A stretch of 64,000 nucleotides of DNA from Dehalobacterium formicoaceticum. GTDB lineage: Bacteria > Bacillota > Dehalobacteriia > Dehalobacteriales > Dehalobacteriaceae. Of this stretch, positions 23,892 through 33,531 are shown piece after piece; the stretch's first letter is position 1, and each line of letters begins with the position of its first letter. A program made the position numbers and the translations under genes. Below the pieces are notes generated by a model. The model saw nothing but the letters and a program-made list of their open reading frames with translations. It was not told where the DNA came from and made no database searches. The stretch is taken from contig NZ_CP022121.1 of the NCBI RefSeq assembly GCF_002224645.1, positions 1,928,501-1,992,500 of the forward strand, given 5' to 3'.

Positions 23892-24824
23892 ATGCGCGTA
23901 ATATTTATGGGCAGTCCCGATTATGCCCTGCCCAGTTTGAATCAGCTGCTGTCATCTCCTCATCAGGTGGTGGCAGTTGTGACCCAGCCGGACAGGCCCA
24001 AGGGCAGAGGGCAGCAAATGGCCTTTACTCCGGTAAAGGAACGGGCTTTAGCCAAAGGAATCCCGGTTTTGCAACCGCAAAAAATCAACGAGGGAGGTTT
24101 TATTGCTCAGCTTAAAGACCTTGCTCCCGATGTGTTGGTGGTGGTCGCTTACGGTCAGCTTTTAAATGAAGCATTGTTAACCATGCCTCCTAAGGGCTGT
24201 ATTAATGTCCATGCCTCCCTTTTGCCCAAATATCGGGGCGCGGCGCCGATTCATTGGTCCATCATCCAAGGGGAGGATGAGACGGGTGTCACCACCATGC
24301 TCATGGATCGGGGTATGGATACCGGGGCGATGCTGCTCAAAAAAAAGGTACCTATCGAAAAGCAGGATACCGTGGGCAGTCTCCATGATAAATTAGCTGA
24401 GACAGGCGGGGAATTGCTCATGGAAACTCTGGCTTTACTGGACAATGATCAGATCAGGCCGGTTCCGCAAAGCCATGAGGAAGCTTCCTATGCTTCCCTT
24501 TTGGAGAGAGAGCATGAACAAATTATTTGGCAGAAAAATGCCCGGGAGGTGCACAATCAGGTGCGGGGTTTAAATCCCTGGCCGGGGGCTTACACCCTTT
24601 TTGGGGGCAAAACGATTAAAATTTGGGAAACCCAGGTGGAGGATGAAGGGGTTCAGGAACGTCCCGGACTGGTGCTTGATATCAGGAACGGTCAGGGTAT
24701 TCTGGTGGCCTGTGGTCGTGGCAGCCTTTGGCTGCGTCTCCTTCAGCCTCAGGGGAAACGCCCCATGCCCGGTGAGGATTGGGCTCGCGGTGTGCGCCTC
24801 GAGAAGGGCAGTGTTTTAGGATGA
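23892..24824 (+). CDS. fmt: Methionyl-tRNA formyltransferase
   Basis: The 310-residue enzyme formylates initiator Met-tRNA using 10-formyl-tetrahydrofolate. Motifs include MRVIFMGSPDYALPSL at the start, the catalytic region INVHASLLPKYRGAAPI (the conserved Asn-His-SLLPxYRG block), and the C-terminal OB-like domain with NPWPGAYT. Length is normal. It follows def in the usual pairing. Its TGA overlaps the ATG of the next gene, implying translational coupling. Confidence 0.97.
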   Translation: MRVIFMGSPDYALPSLNQLLSSPHQVVAVVTQPDRPKGRGQQMAFTPVKERALAKGIPVLQPQKINEGGFIAQLKDLAPDVLVVVAYGQLLNEALLTMPPKGCINVHASLLPKYRGAAPIHWSIIQGEDETGVTTMLMDRGMDTGAMLLKKKVPIEKQDTVGSLHDKLAETGGELLMETLALLDNDQIRPVPQSHEEASYASLLEREHEQIIWQKNAREVHNQVRGLNPWPGAYTLFGGKTIKIWETQVEDEGVQERPGLVLDIRNGQGILVACGRGSLWLRLLQPQGKRPMPGEDWARGVRLEKGSVLG

Positions 24825-25647
24825 AGGTTCAAACAATAAAAGATCAACCACAAGTAAGAAAAAGACTTTTTATCGGGCTCCTGCTCATCAGTTTATGTCT
24901 CATGGTTGGTTCGGTGGTTTTGATCTGGTTTCTCGCCATTCATCGGGAACTCATGTTTTACCGGGTGCTGCTGGTGCTTTTTGCCGCCATGCTCCTGGGT
25001 GTGATTCTATTAATCGGCTTGGGGATTATGGGCATGGTGCTCACCATCTACCAATCGAAAGCGTTTCCTTCTATGGAGGGGATGATGCGCATTGCCATTA
25101 ATCTGATGTTTCCTGTGGCTCTTGGGGTGGGTCATGTGTTCGGACTGAACAAAGAACTGATTAAACGTTCCTTTATTGAGGTCAATAACCAGATGGTTTA
25201 TTCCCATCAGTTTTATTTACAGCCGAATCAGATCATGATTCTGGCGCCCCATTGTCTCCAAAGGCATACCTGTCCCTATAAGATTACTATGGATGTGAGA
25301 AACTGCCAAAGGTGCGGAGCCTGTGTGGTCAATGATCTCCTGGACTTAACGGATTATTATGGGGTAGCTTTGGTGGTCGCCACCGGGGGACCCTGGCCAG
25401 AAAATTTATTGAGAAGTATCGTCCCCAGGGCATTGTAGCCATTGCCTGTGAGCGGGATTTAACCAGCGGCATTATTGATGTTAATCCCCTGCCGGTTTTA
25501 GGGATTTTGAATATCCGGCCGGAAGGGCCCTGCCTGAATACCACCGTCTCATTGGAACAGGTAGAGGATGGGATCCGCTATTTTTTACCGGTAGGAGCTA
25601 AGGAAATGCACAAGTTTGGAAAAGTGAAAATCGCTGAGGAGGTTTAA
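24821..25647 (+). pseudogene. DUF116 membrane protein, interrupted by a one-base frameshift
   Basis: From ATG 24821, overlapping the fmt stop, the frame encodes two or three membrane spans and a DUF116 domain with CLQRHTCPYK and CQRCGACVV. At the run of five G (25385-25389) the frame departs and stops at 25438. One added G would restore TGGTLARKFIEKYRP, then AIACERDLTSGI, GPCLNTTV and a proper stop at 25647. Either a one-base deletion has inactivated the gene, or a homopolymer base was lost in sequencing. DUF116 genes commonly sit between fmt and rsmB in Clostridia; function is unknown. Confidence 0.8.
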
Positions 25648-25652
25648 TTATA

Positions 25653-26342
25653 ATGTTTTTTTGGGATCCGACTTTTATTTTATTGATTCCCGGGATCATT
25701 CTTGCGGGCTGGGCCCAGTTAAAGGTCACATCAACCTTTGATAAGTTTAACCGGGTCAGATCATTAAACGGCATCACCGCCGCTCAGGCGGCCCGTCAAA
25801 TATTAAATCAACAAGGCCTGGAAGCGGTTGGGGTGGAAATGGTTCCCGGGAAGTTATCTGATCATTACGACCCCAGGGATAGGACATTGCGTTTGTCACA
25901 GGAAGTTTACGGCAGTACTTCCCTGGCCGCCATTGGTGTTGCCGCCCACGAGGCGGGGCACGCCGTTCAGCATGATGTTAATTATGCGCCCATGGCCATT
26001 CGCTCTTCTTTGGTGCCTGTGGCCCAATTTGGCAGCAATGCAGCCTGGATTTTGCTCTTAATCGGGCTGTTAATGGGGATACCCAGCCTGGCTCGCATTG
26101 GTGTCTATGCCTTTGCCGCCGTGGTTTTATTCCAGCTGGTGACCTTGCCTGTGGAATTTAATGCCTCCAGCCGGGCCTTGGCTCTTTTGGAAGGGGGAGG
26201 TTATTTAACCAGGGAAGAGATTCCGCAAACGAAAAAAGTGCTGGATGCGGCTGCTCTGACCTATGTCGCCGCCGCCCTGATGGGCATTTTACAATTAATC
26301 CGTTTGATTATCATTTCCGGCATGGGGAGAAGTGATGACTAA
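25653..26342 (+). CDS. Zinc-dependent membrane protease, YugP-like
   Basis: The 229-residue protein begins with a membrane span and contains the zinc protease motif HEAGH in GVAAHEAGHAVQH. Two or three spans follow in the second half. It belongs to the putative neutral zinc metallopeptidase family represented by B. subtilis YugP. The substrate is unknown; membrane protein quality control is a reasonable guess. The gene starts five bases after the restored DUF116 stop and overlaps rsmB by a few bases, as in related genomes. Confidence 0.88.
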   Translation: MFFWDPTFILLIPGIILAGWAQLKVTSTFDKFNRVRSLNGITAAQAARQILNQQGLEAVGVEMVPGKLSDHYDPRDRTLRLSQEVYGSTSLAAIGVAAHEAGHAVQHDVNYAPMAIRSSLVPVAQFGSNAAWILLLIGLLMGIPSLARIGVYAFAAVVLFQLVTLPVEFNASSRALALLEGGGYLTREEIPQTKKVLDAAALTYVAAALMGILQLIRLIIISGMGRSDD

Positions 26343-27723
26343 AACCGAAAAAACAGGGCCGTCTCCCCGGGAGACTGCCCTCCTCATTCTTTACCAGGTG
26401 GCGGAAAAAGGTGCTTTTGCCAATCTGGAACTGAACAAGGTCCTGAACCGGGGCACTTACCGGGGGCTGGATCGTTCTTTTATTACCGAACTGGTCTACG
26501 GCACCATCCGGATGCAGGGACGGATCGATTATATTTTAGGTCTGTTTATTAAGAAACCCTTAAATACCCTGCCCCTGTGGATCCTATTGATTTTACGTTT
26601 GGGTGTTTATCAAATTATGTTTCTCGATAAGGTGCCGGAACGGGCTGCAGTTAATGAGTCTGTTAAGCTGGCGAAAAAGTACGGTCATGCCGGTACGGTG
26701 AAGCTTGTGAACGGGGTGCTGAGAAATATCACTCGTCAAAAAGATCAAATCGTATATCCTTCCCTGGAACAGGATCCGGTGAATCATATTGCTCTTCTCT
26801 ATTCCCATCCCCAGTGGATGGTAGAGGGCTGGCTGGAGCAATTCGGCCGGGAGGAAACCCTGGAGCTATGTGCCTGGAATAATACCTCCCCCCAGGTGAC
26901 CCTGCGCACCAACACCTTAAAAACGACCCGGGAAGGTCTCTTATTACGCTTGAAAGAGGAGGGGGTGGCAAGCCGCCCGGGGAGGTTTGTCCCGGAGAGC
27001 ATCATCCTGGAAGAAGTGACCGCCATTGCCTCTTTACCATCTTATCAGGAAGGCTTATTTCAGGTGCAGGATGAGGGATCCATGCTGGTGGCCCATGTTT
27101 TACAGCCATCACCGGGCAGCCGCATGCTGGATCTCTGTGCCGCTCCGGGAGGGAAAACCACCCATGTTGCCCAGCTGATGAAAAACCAGGGGGAGATCAA
27201 GGCCTTTGATCTCTATCCCCATAAATTATCCTTAATCGACGAAAGCTGTAAGAGGCTGGGCATCACCATCGTGGAAACAGCGGTCCAGGATGGTACCCAA
27301 TTACCGGATTCTCTCACCCACTGGGCGGATTATTGTTTGGTGGATGCCCCCTGTTCCGGCTTAGGGGTGCTAAGAAGACGGCCTGACGCCAGATGGAATA
27401 AGGAAAAGGGAGATATCGGCGCCTTGGCCGCCATCCAAAAAAAGCTGCTCTCTGCTGCCGCCAAGACCGTAAAACCCGGGGGGATTCTCGTTTATTCCAC
27501 CTGCACCATTACCCCGGAAGAAAACGAAGCATTGGTGTGCTGGTTTTTAAGGGAGCATGAGGATTTTGCCCTGGATCCCATTGATCAGATTTTGGGTTTC
27601 CCTTTAGGAGATTTAGGAGATCATGAAAAGCCGTCCCAGGGAATGTTGCAGCTTTATCCCCATCGCCATGGCACCGACGGCTTGTTTATGGCCCGCATGA
27701 AAAAAAGGCACGAGGTTAAGTAA
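26335..27723 (+). CDS. rsmB: 16S rRNA m5C967 methyltransferase
   Basis: The roughly 462-residue enzyme uses SAM to methylate C967 of 16S rRNA. An N-terminal NusB-like RNA-binding domain (residues 1-140, ALLILYQVAEKGAFAN) precedes a Rossmann methyltransferase domain with DLCAAPGGKTTH, DAPCSGLGVLRRRPDARW (catalytic Cys in PCSG) and YSTCTITPEENE (second Cys). ATG at 26335 is preferred over the GTG one codon earlier. It overlaps the upstream protease gene. It is separated by one base from rlmN. Confidence 0.95.
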   Translation: MTKTEKTGPSPRETALLILYQVAEKGAFANLELNKVLNRGTYRGLDRSFITELVYGTIRMQGRIDYILGLFIKKPLNTLPLWILLILRLGVYQIMFLDKVPERAAVNESVKLAKKYGHAGTVKLVNGVLRNITRQKDQIVYPSLEQDPVNHIALLYSHPQWMVEGWLEQFGREETLELCAWNNTSPQVTLRTNTLKTTREGLLLRLKEEGVASRPGRFVPESIILEEVTAIASLPSYQEGLFQVQDEGSMLVAHVLQPSPGSRMLDLCAAPGGKTTHVAQLMKNQGEIKAFDLYPHKLSLIDESCKRLGITIVETAVQDGTQLPDSLTHWADYCLVDAPCSGLGVLRRRPDARWNKEKGDIGALAAIQKKLLSAAAKTVKPGGILVYSTCTITPEENEALVCWFLREHEDFALDPIDQILGFPLGDLGDHEKPSQGMLQLYPHRHGTDGLFMARMKKRHEVK

Positions 27724-27724
27724 A

Positions 27725-28780
27725 ATGTTGGATTTATTAGGCGCAGATCTTGCCGATCTGGAAAACTTGACAAATGAATTAAATCTTCCCCGATTTCGAG
27801 CCAAACAGCTCTTTCATTGGGTTCATCGGCAGGGAGTCACGGCCATTGGTGAGATGAGTAATATTCCCGGGAAGCTTCAGGAAATACTAAGTGAAAAAGC
27901 TTTTATTACCCGGCCTAAGCTGATTACAACTTCCAAGTCAAAAAAGGGAGATACCATTAAATTTCTTTTAAAATTCTCCGACGGGGTGATGGTAGAAACC
28001 GTGCTTATGACCTATGAACGAACCGCAAGCCGGGACCGCAATACCGTTTGTGTCAGTACACAGGCGGGATGTGCCATGGGTTGTGTCTTTTGCGCCACGG
28101 GCATGGATCGGATGGAAAGAAATCTCACGGCAGGAGAAATTATGGCTCAGGTCTGGACGGCCCAAAGGTATTGCCGGGAATATAAACTGGACCAGGTGAC
28201 TAATGTGGTGTATATGGGTATGGGTGAGCCTTTGGCCAACTTACCGGTGGTATTAAAGAGCATTCATCTTTTAAACCATCCGGAAGGATTGGGGATTGGG
28301 ATGCGCCGGATGACTATTTCTACCTGCGGCCTGGTACCTCAGATTTATCAGTTAGCCGACGCAGCATTGCCCGTCACCCTGGCGGTGTCCCTGCATGCAC
28401 CGGATAATGAAGGCCGGAGCTCCTTGATGCCTATTAATAAAAAATACCCCTTGGAGGAAGTTTTAAAAGCAGCGGATTATTATGCAGAAAAAACAGGCCG
28501 CCGGGTAACCTATGAATACGCACTTTTTCGCGGTGTCAATGACAGTGAGGAAGATGGAGCAAAACTATGCCGTTTAATGCACAATCGTTTGGCTAATGTC
28601 AATATTATTCCTTCCAATGAGGTGCCGGAGAGCGGTTTTCAATCGCCGGAACCGGAAGTTTTGGCCAAATTTGTACAAAAACTGGCTGCATGCGGGGTGA
28701 ATGCTGTGGTCAGAGAAGAAAAAGGCGGGGATATCAATGCTGCCTGCGGACAATTAAGAAGAAGAATAAGAGGCAAATAA
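27725..28780 (+). CDS. rlmN: Dual-specificity 23S rRNA/tRNA adenine C2 methyltransferase
   Basis: The 351-residue radical SAM enzyme makes m2A2503 in 23S rRNA and m2A37 in tRNAs. The cluster motif C-x3-C-x2-C is in AGCAMGCVFC. CVSTQ, GMGEPLAN, VSLHAPDNEGRSSLMPINKK and the C-terminal catalytic Cys segment (NAACGQL) are all present, matching RlmN/Cfr, with RlmN favoured by length and context. Translation is probably coupled to rsmB, whose stop lies one base upstream. Confidence 0.97.
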   Translation: MLDLLGADLADLENLTNELNLPRFRAKQLFHWVHRQGVTAIGEMSNIPGKLQEILSEKAFITRPKLITTSKSKKGDTIKFLLKFSDGVMVETVLMTYERTASRDRNTVCVSTQAGCAMGCVFCATGMDRMERNLTAGEIMAQVWTAQRYCREYKLDQVTNVVYMGMGEPLANLPVVLKSIHLLNHPEGLGIGMRRMTISTCGLVPQIYQLADAALPVTLAVSLHAPDNEGRSSLMPINKKYPLEEVLKAADYYAEKTGRRVTYEYALFRGVNDSEEDGAKLCRLMHNRLANVNIIPSNEVPESGFQSPEPEVLAKFVQKLAACGVNAVVREEKGGDINAACGQLRRRIRGK

Positions 28781-28839
28781 GAGTAATCTGCCCAACAGAT
28801 AGTTTTACACAGACTTGATGATGATAAAGAGGTGTAAGC

Positions 28840-29559
28840 ATGTACGCAGAAGTGGTATCGGATGTGGGTTTGGTACGAAAAAATAATGAGGATTCCCTGT
28901 GGTGTGATTTGGAACAGCAGCTTTTTGCTGTGGCAGATGGCATGGGCGGCAGTTTGGCAGGAGAGGTGGCCAGCAAGATGGCCATTGAAACTGTAGCCCA
29001 GATGGTTGCTCTTCCCTCCAATGATCCGCCCGGGGAGATTCTGCGTCATTCATTTTATCAGGCTAACAACAGTATTTTTCAGCAATCCCGTGAGCACAAG
29101 GAGTATTCCGGCATGGGCACCACTATGTCCGCCCTTTGGATTGTGGACGGGAAAGCTTATTTTTGTCATGTGGGGGACAGCCGGATTTATTTGATCAGAG
29201 AAGGAAAAATCCGTCTTCTGACCCAGGATCATTCCCTGGTGGGGGAATTGATGCGCGGGGGCGGACTTACGGAAGTAGAAGCCATGACCCATCCCCAAAA
29301 GAATGTGCTCACCCGCGCTTTGGGTGTTAATGCCCATGTGGAAGTGGACACCATGGAACTGGATACATATGGAGGAGATTATTTTATTCTGTGCACCGAT
29401 GGATTGTCAAATCTCATCCGTTCTGAAGAAATGATTGCTCTTTTGACCCCGGGAAAAAGGTTGAGAGCAGCTGCTGATGAACTGCTTAAGCTGGCATTGG
29501 CACGGGGCGGTTCTGATAATATTACCGCCATTTTGATTTATCGCGTGAGCGTTTCTTAA
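28840..29559 (+). CDS. prpC: PP2C-family serine/threonine phosphatase (PrpC/Stp)
   Basis: The 239-residue metal-dependent phosphatase has the PP2C motifs SDVGLVRKNNEDS (phosphate-binding R, metal-binding D), VADGMGG (metal-binding D and G), MGTTM, HVGDSRIY, and the late D in SDNITAILI. It counteracts the PASTA kinase encoded just downstream, as in B. subtilis prpC-prkC. The start follows AGAGGTG. No signal peptide or membrane span; cytoplasmic. Confidence 0.96.
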   Translation: MYAEVVSDVGLVRKNNEDSLWCDLEQQLFAVADGMGGSLAGEVASKMAIETVAQMVALPSNDPPGEILRHSFYQANNSIFQQSREHKEYSGMGTTMSALWIVDGKAYFCHVGDSRIYLIREGKIRLLTQDHSLVGELMRGGGLTEVEAMTHPQKNVLTRALGVNAHVEVDTMELDTYGGDYFILCTDGLSNLIRSEEMIALLTPGKRLRAAADELLKLALARGGSDNITAILIYRVSVS

Positions 29560-29601
29560 ACCAATTTTAGTGCATTAGATGCCTTGAAAAGCGAGGTGAA
29601 C

Positions 29602-31503
29602 ATGATGATCGGAAAGAAGTTTGGCAACCGTTATGAAATTATCGAAAAATTAGGTTCCGGCGGTATGTCCATTGTTTATAAGGGGTTAGATACCCTTTTA
29701 AACAGATGGGTAACCATCAAAGTGTTACGGGAACAGTTTGCCAGTGATGAAGATTTTGTTAGACGATTTCACCGGGAGGCTCAATCTGTTGCCAGTCTTT
29801 CCCATATTAATATTGTCAGCATCTATGATGTGGGCTTTGAGTTGGACCTGCATTACCTGGTGATGGAATATGTGGAAGGCCGGAATCTAAAAGAGTATAT
29901 TCGTGAGCAAGGGAAATTAACGCCTGAGGAAGCGGTTCCCATTGCCATCCAAATTCTTCATGCCTTGGAACACGCACATGAACATCATGTGGTGCATAGG
30001 GATATTAAGCCCCATAATATCCTGTTAACGATGGACGGCCGGGTGAAGGTCACTGATTTTGGCATTGCCCGGGTCGCCAATGAAGCGACCATGACATATT
30101 CCGGTACCATGGTGGGTTCCGTGCAGTATATTTCCCCGGAACAGGCCAAAGGACTGTCCGTAGGACCGAAATCGGATTTATACTCGGCCGGGGTGGTCTT
30201 GTACGAAATGCTTACCGGACATCTGCCTTTTGAAGGGGAAAGTCCCATCGCTGTTGCCTTGCAGCACATTCAGGAGGAACCCCCTTCCCCCAGTGCCTTG
30301 GTTGAGGATATTCCTATGGAGCTGTCCCATGTGATTCTCAAGGCCATGGAAAAAAATCCGGATTTGCGCTATGCTTCAGCTGACGCCATGGCTTTTGATT
30401 TAGAAAAAATATATACGGGCAAGAGTCACGAAATTAATATGATCAAGGAAAAGCAAAACCTAAGCGAGGATACGGTGGAAATTCCTGCGGTCAGATCCGG
30501 CAACGGATCTCCGGAAGGAAAAAAGATTCCTGAAGAGGAAAAAACTCCGCCCCCTAAGAAGAAAAAATTAAAACCCCAGGCGACTTGGGGGATTATCGGC
30601 GCTGCAGTCTTGATCTTTTTATTGCTGGGCTGGGGTGCCTATGCTCTGCTTACCGGCTTTTTCAACGTTGGGGAAGCGAGAATGCCTGATATGAGGGGAA
30701 AATCCCTGATTGAAGCCAAGGCCGAATTAAAAGAGGCCGGTTTAGAACATACCTTGACGTATAGTTTCCATGATACGATAAAAAAGGATCATGTTATATC
30801 TCAGACTATTGAGCCTAATCAAATGGTTAAAAAAACCAATGTAGTGGGCTTGGTGATCAGTAATGGGCCGAAAACTACCCGGGTACCCAATGTGGTGGGT
30901 AAAACACAACGGGAAGCCGTTGTTGAGCTGAACAACAGAAACCTGCAGGGTGATTTCAGTGAAGCCTTTGATGATCGGGTGCCTGCCGGGACGGTGATTT
31001 CTCAGCAGCCGGAAGCCGGCGTGGATGTTCCGGAAAAAACCATGGTGACGGTAGTGGTGAGTAAAGGCAAAGAACTCAAATACCTGCCTATGCCCGATTT
31101 ATTAAATAAATATCTGGATGAAGCCGAGAAAATCCTGAAAGACTTAGGGTTATCCATTGGTAAAGCGGAAGAGCGGGAAAGCAATGAATATTTCCCTTCC
31201 CAGATCATGAGCCAGGAGATCAAGGCTGGAGATATGGTGCTGGAGGGGGATAAAGTAAATGTTCAGGTCAGCAGCGGGCCTGGTCCTATGGCACAGATGG
31301 CTCGGGTGACTTATGATATCCCCCCTGATGGTGAGACTCATCGTTTGAGAATTATCGTTTCTGATCTCAAGGGGGAGCGTACCGAATATGATCGGGTACA
31401 CCAGCCGGGAGATTTTATCGATCAGCAGGTGCCCTTTTTCGGCAAAGGGAAAATCGATGTTTATGTGGATGATGAATTAGGAATAAGTGAAAACGTGCCA
31501 TAA
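29602..31503 (+). CDS. prkC: Membrane serine/threonine kinase with three PASTA domains (PrkC)
   Basis: About 633 residues. The cytoplasmic kinase domain (roughly 10-270) has GSGGMSIVYKG, the Lys in VTIKVL, HRDIKPHN and DFGIAR. A charged linker follows (KKIPEEEKTPPPKKKK), then one membrane span (WGIIGAAVLIFLLLGWGAY) and three extracellular PASTA repeats beginning MPDMRGKSL, VPNVVGKTQ and MPDLLNKYL. PASTA domains sense muropeptides or lipid II, linking cell-wall state to spore germination or division. ATG at 29602 follows GCGAGGTGAAC; the TTG at 29584 lacks a site. It pairs with the upstream phosphatase. Confidence 0.96.
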   Translation: MMIGKKFGNRYEIIEKLGSGGMSIVYKGLDTLLNRWVTIKVLREQFASDEDFVRRFHREAQSVASLSHINIVSIYDVGFELDLHYLVMEYVEGRNLKEYIREQGKLTPEEAVPIAIQILHALEHAHEHHVVHRDIKPHNILLTMDGRVKVTDFGIARVANEATMTYSGTMVGSVQYISPEQAKGLSVGPKSDLYSAGVVLYEMLTGHLPFEGESPIAVALQHIQEEPPSPSALVEDIPMELSHVILKAMEKNPDLRYASADAMAFDLEKIYTGKSHEINMIKEKQNLSEDTVEIPAVRSGNGSPEGKKIPEEEKTPPPKKKKLKPQATWGIIGAAVLIFLLLGWGAYALLTGFFNVGEARMPDMRGKSLIEAKAELKEAGLEHTLTYSFHDTIKKDHVISQTIEPNQMVKKTNVVGLVISNGPKTTRVPNVVGKTQREAVVELNNRNLQGDFSEAFDDRVPAGTVISQQPEAGVDVPEKTMVTVVVSKGKELKYLPMPDLLNKYLDEAEKILKDLGLSIGKAEERESNEYFPSQIMSQEIKAGDMVLEGDKVNVQVSSGPGPMAQMARVTYDIPPDGETHRLRIIVSDLKGERTEYDRVHQPGDFIDQQVPFFGKGKIDVYVDDELGISENVP

Positions 31504-31521
31504 TGTGATAAAGGAGGCTTC

Positions 31522-32397
31522 ATGGAAGAAGGCATTTTAATTAAGTTTTACGGCGGATTTTACTACGTAAAAGCAGGAGATCAATTATGGGAATGCTCCC
31601 TTAGGGGCAGATTTCGTAACCAAAAGCAAAATATACTGGCGGGGGATCGGGTCTTGATCACTTTTCGGGACGAAAAAACGGGGGTGATTGAAAAAATCCT
31701 GCCCCGTACCAGTGAATTAAACCGGCCTTCCGTGGCCAATGTGGAGCAGGTGTTGATTGTTTTTGCCCTGAAAAATCCCGACCCGGACTTTCTCTTGCTG
31801 GATCGTTTGCTTCTTATCAGCCGTCAGAAAAACCTGCCGGCTGCGGTGATCTTTAATAAGGCGGATTTGGCAACTAATGATGTAGCTACGGAAATCCTTC
31901 AAACCTATCAAAAAGCCGAATATGAAACGATCCTATGCAGCACCAAAACGGGACTGGGACTGGCAGATGTGGGTGCTGTTTTAAAGGATAAGATTTCGGT
32001 TTTTACCGGCCCTTCCGGGGCAGGGAAATCCAGCCTTTTAAACGCGGTCAGCTCCGGTTTAGCATTAAAAACCGGGGAGGTCAGCCAAAAAATCGGCCGG
32101 GGGAAGCATACCACCAGGCATGTGGAGCTTCTTCCCCTTGATTTTGGCGGATGGGTTGCCGATACCCCGGGTTTTTCCGTTTTGGAAACGCCGAGCATCT
32201 CCCGGGAAGAGTTGGATGACTTTTTCCCGGAGATCGGTGCCTACAGGGGCGGCTGCCGTTTCACCTCCTGCGTCCATCATAAAGAACCTGATTGTGCCGT
32301 GAAAGATGCTGTGGCAGCGGGAACAATTGATCCGGGCCGCTATCAAAGATATTTGCATTTTTTGCAGGAAGTGACTGAACAGGAAAGGAGATATTAG
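31522..32397 (+). CDS. rsgA: Ribosome small-subunit maturation GTPase RsgA
   Basis: The 291-residue, circularly permuted GTPase assists late 30S assembly. Motifs appear in permuted order: FNKAD (G4), GPSGAGKSSLLN (G1, Walker A), the GRGKHTTRHVELL switch and DTPG (G3). They are followed by a C-terminal zinc domain with C-x-C/H pattern CRFTSCVHHKEPDC. An N-terminal OB fold (residues 1-65) precedes. The start ATG follows AAAGGAGG. It sits between prkC and rpe as in other Firmicutes. Confidence 0.97.
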   Translation: MEEGILIKFYGGFYYVKAGDQLWECSLRGRFRNQKQNILAGDRVLITFRDEKTGVIEKILPRTSELNRPSVANVEQVLIVFALKNPDPDFLLLDRLLLISRQKNLPAAVIFNKADLATNDVATEILQTYQKAEYETILCSTKTGLGLADVGAVLKDKISVFTGPSGAGKSSLLNAVSSGLALKTGEVSQKIGRGKHTTRHVELLPLDFGGWVADTPGFSVLETPSISREELDDFFPEIGAYRGGCRFTSCVHHKEPDCAVKDAVAAGTIDPGRYQRYLHFLQEVTEQERRY

Positions 32398-32398
32398 C

Positions 32399-33115
32399 AT
32401 GATTAAATTGGCCCCCTCCCTTTTAGCGGCAGACTTCAGCCGGTTGGGGGAAGAGATTAAAATAATTGAGGAGGCCGGCGCAGATTATCTCCATCTAGAC
32501 GTGATGGACGGTCATTTTGTGCCCAATCTTACCTTTGGCTCAGGTCTGGTCAAAGATTTGCGGCCTCATTCCAACTTGTTTTTCGATGTGCACCTGATGA
32601 TTGAAAATCCCGATCAATTCGCGGAGGCCTTTGTGGTGGCGGGGGCCGATTTGCTTTGTGTACATCAGGAAACATGTCCCCATTTACATCGCACCATTCA
32701 AAATATCAAGGAATTAGGCGTTAAAGCAGCGGTGTCTCTCAATCCGGCCTCATCCTTATGCGGGATTGAGGAAATTTTGCCGGAGCTGGATATGGTACTT
32801 TTAATGAGTGTCAATCCGGGTTTTGGAGGACAAAAATTTATTCCTTCCGTGCTAAAAAAAATTGAAAGCTTGCACAAGATGATCCGGGAACGTGAATTGG
32901 ATATTGATATTCAGGTGGACGGGGGGATTTGTTTAAGTAATGTGGGCGATGTGGTCACAGCCGGTGCTAATGTGCTGGTGGCCGGTTCGGCGGTGTTTGG
33001 TGCCCCGGATATTAAAAAAGCGGTGATAGATTTAAAGGAAGCGGCGGAAAAATCCTATCAGGCATATTGGCAGGAAGAACTGAAAAAAGTGGTCCAGCCT
33101 TTGGGTGAATCATAA
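32399..33115 (+). CDS. rpe: Ribulose-phosphate 3-epimerase
   Basis: The 238-residue TIM-barrel enzyme interconverts ribulose 5-phosphate and xylulose 5-phosphate. Motifs: APSLLAADF, HLDVMDGHFVPNLTFG (metal-binding H and catalytic D), DVHLMIENP, MSVNPGFGGQ, and VDGGI near the end. The ATG lies just beyond the rsgA stop, so translation is coupled. Ribulose 5-phosphate is also the substrate of RibBA encoded downstream. Confidence 0.97.
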   Translation: MIKLAPSLLAADFSRLGEEIKIIEEAGADYLHLDVMDGHFVPNLTFGSGLVKDLRPHSNLFFDVHLMIENPDQFAEAFVVAGADLLCVHQETCPHLHRTIQNIKELGVKAAVSLNPASSLCGIEEILPELDMVLLMSVNPGFGGQKFIPSVLKKIESLHKMIRERELDIDIQVDGGICLSNVGDVVTAGANVLVAGSAVFGAPDIKKAVIDLKEAAEKSYQAYWQEELKKVVQPLGES

Positions 33116-33226
33116 AGTTCAATTTCATACAATCCTGTTCTCAAGGTGTGGTCTTTAACTTCAGCAGGTGTGTCCCCTGACGGGTAATGTGGGGATCTTA
33201 CGGACTGAAATTACGGACTAAAAATC

Positions 33227-33255
33227 TTGCAATCATCCTTCAAATTGTGTATAAT
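33227..33255 (+). promoter_or_regulatory. Sigma-70 promoter of the riboflavin operon
   Basis: TTGCAA and TATAAT are separated by exactly 17 bases. Transcription would start near 33262, about 30 bases before the FMN riboswitch. Confidence 0.8.
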
Positions 33256-33291
33256 GTGTATCATAAACGTCAAAGAAAATCAAATTATATA

Positions 33292-33412
33292 TATCCTTGG
33301 GGGATCGGTGAAATTCCGTATCGGCGGTAAAAACCCGCGAGCCAATTGGCTGATCCGGTGCAATTCCGGAGTCGACAGTTATAGTCTGGATGGGAAAGGA
33401 TGTTAATCTGTG
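33292..33412 (+). promoter_or_regulatory. FMN riboswitch (RFN element)
   Basis: The conserved core is present in order: GGGGATCGGTGAAATTCC, TATCGGCGGTAAA, ACCCGCGAGCC, GATCCGGTGCAATTCCGGAG, GACAGTTATAGTCTGGATG and GGGAAAGGATG. FMN binding should favour the terminator at 33456. It controls ribD-ribE-ribBA-ribH. A 260-base leader separates it from ribD. Confidence 0.95.
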
Positions 33413-33455
33413 TTCTTGGACATAGATTCATATGTATTTGTCAAGCAATCCAATC

Positions 33456-33486
33456 ATCCCTGGGGAAAACACCCGGGGATTTTTAT
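33456..33486 (+). terminator. FMN-riboswitch-controlled terminator
   Basis: ATCCC(T)GGGG pairs with CCCGGGGAT and is followed by TTTTATTTTA. It lies 44 bases after the riboswitch core, where an attenuator is expected. Confidence 0.8.
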
Positions 33487-33497
33487 TTTATTTCAGG

Positions 33498-33531
33498 AAA
33501 GCATAAATTTTAAAGGTTGAAAGCATAGGTG
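33498..33531 (+). repeat. Riboflavin-operon direct repeat, copy 1
   Basis: The segment AAAGCATAAATTTTAAAGG and the following TTGAAAGCATAGGTG recur, with few changes, at 35560-35592 upstream of ribBA. It is followed at about 33556-33585 by a small ATCCT/AGGAT hairpin (TATCCTAAGCGCAGCGAAGG), similar to a short repeat seen in many bacterial genomes. Confidence 0.5.
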
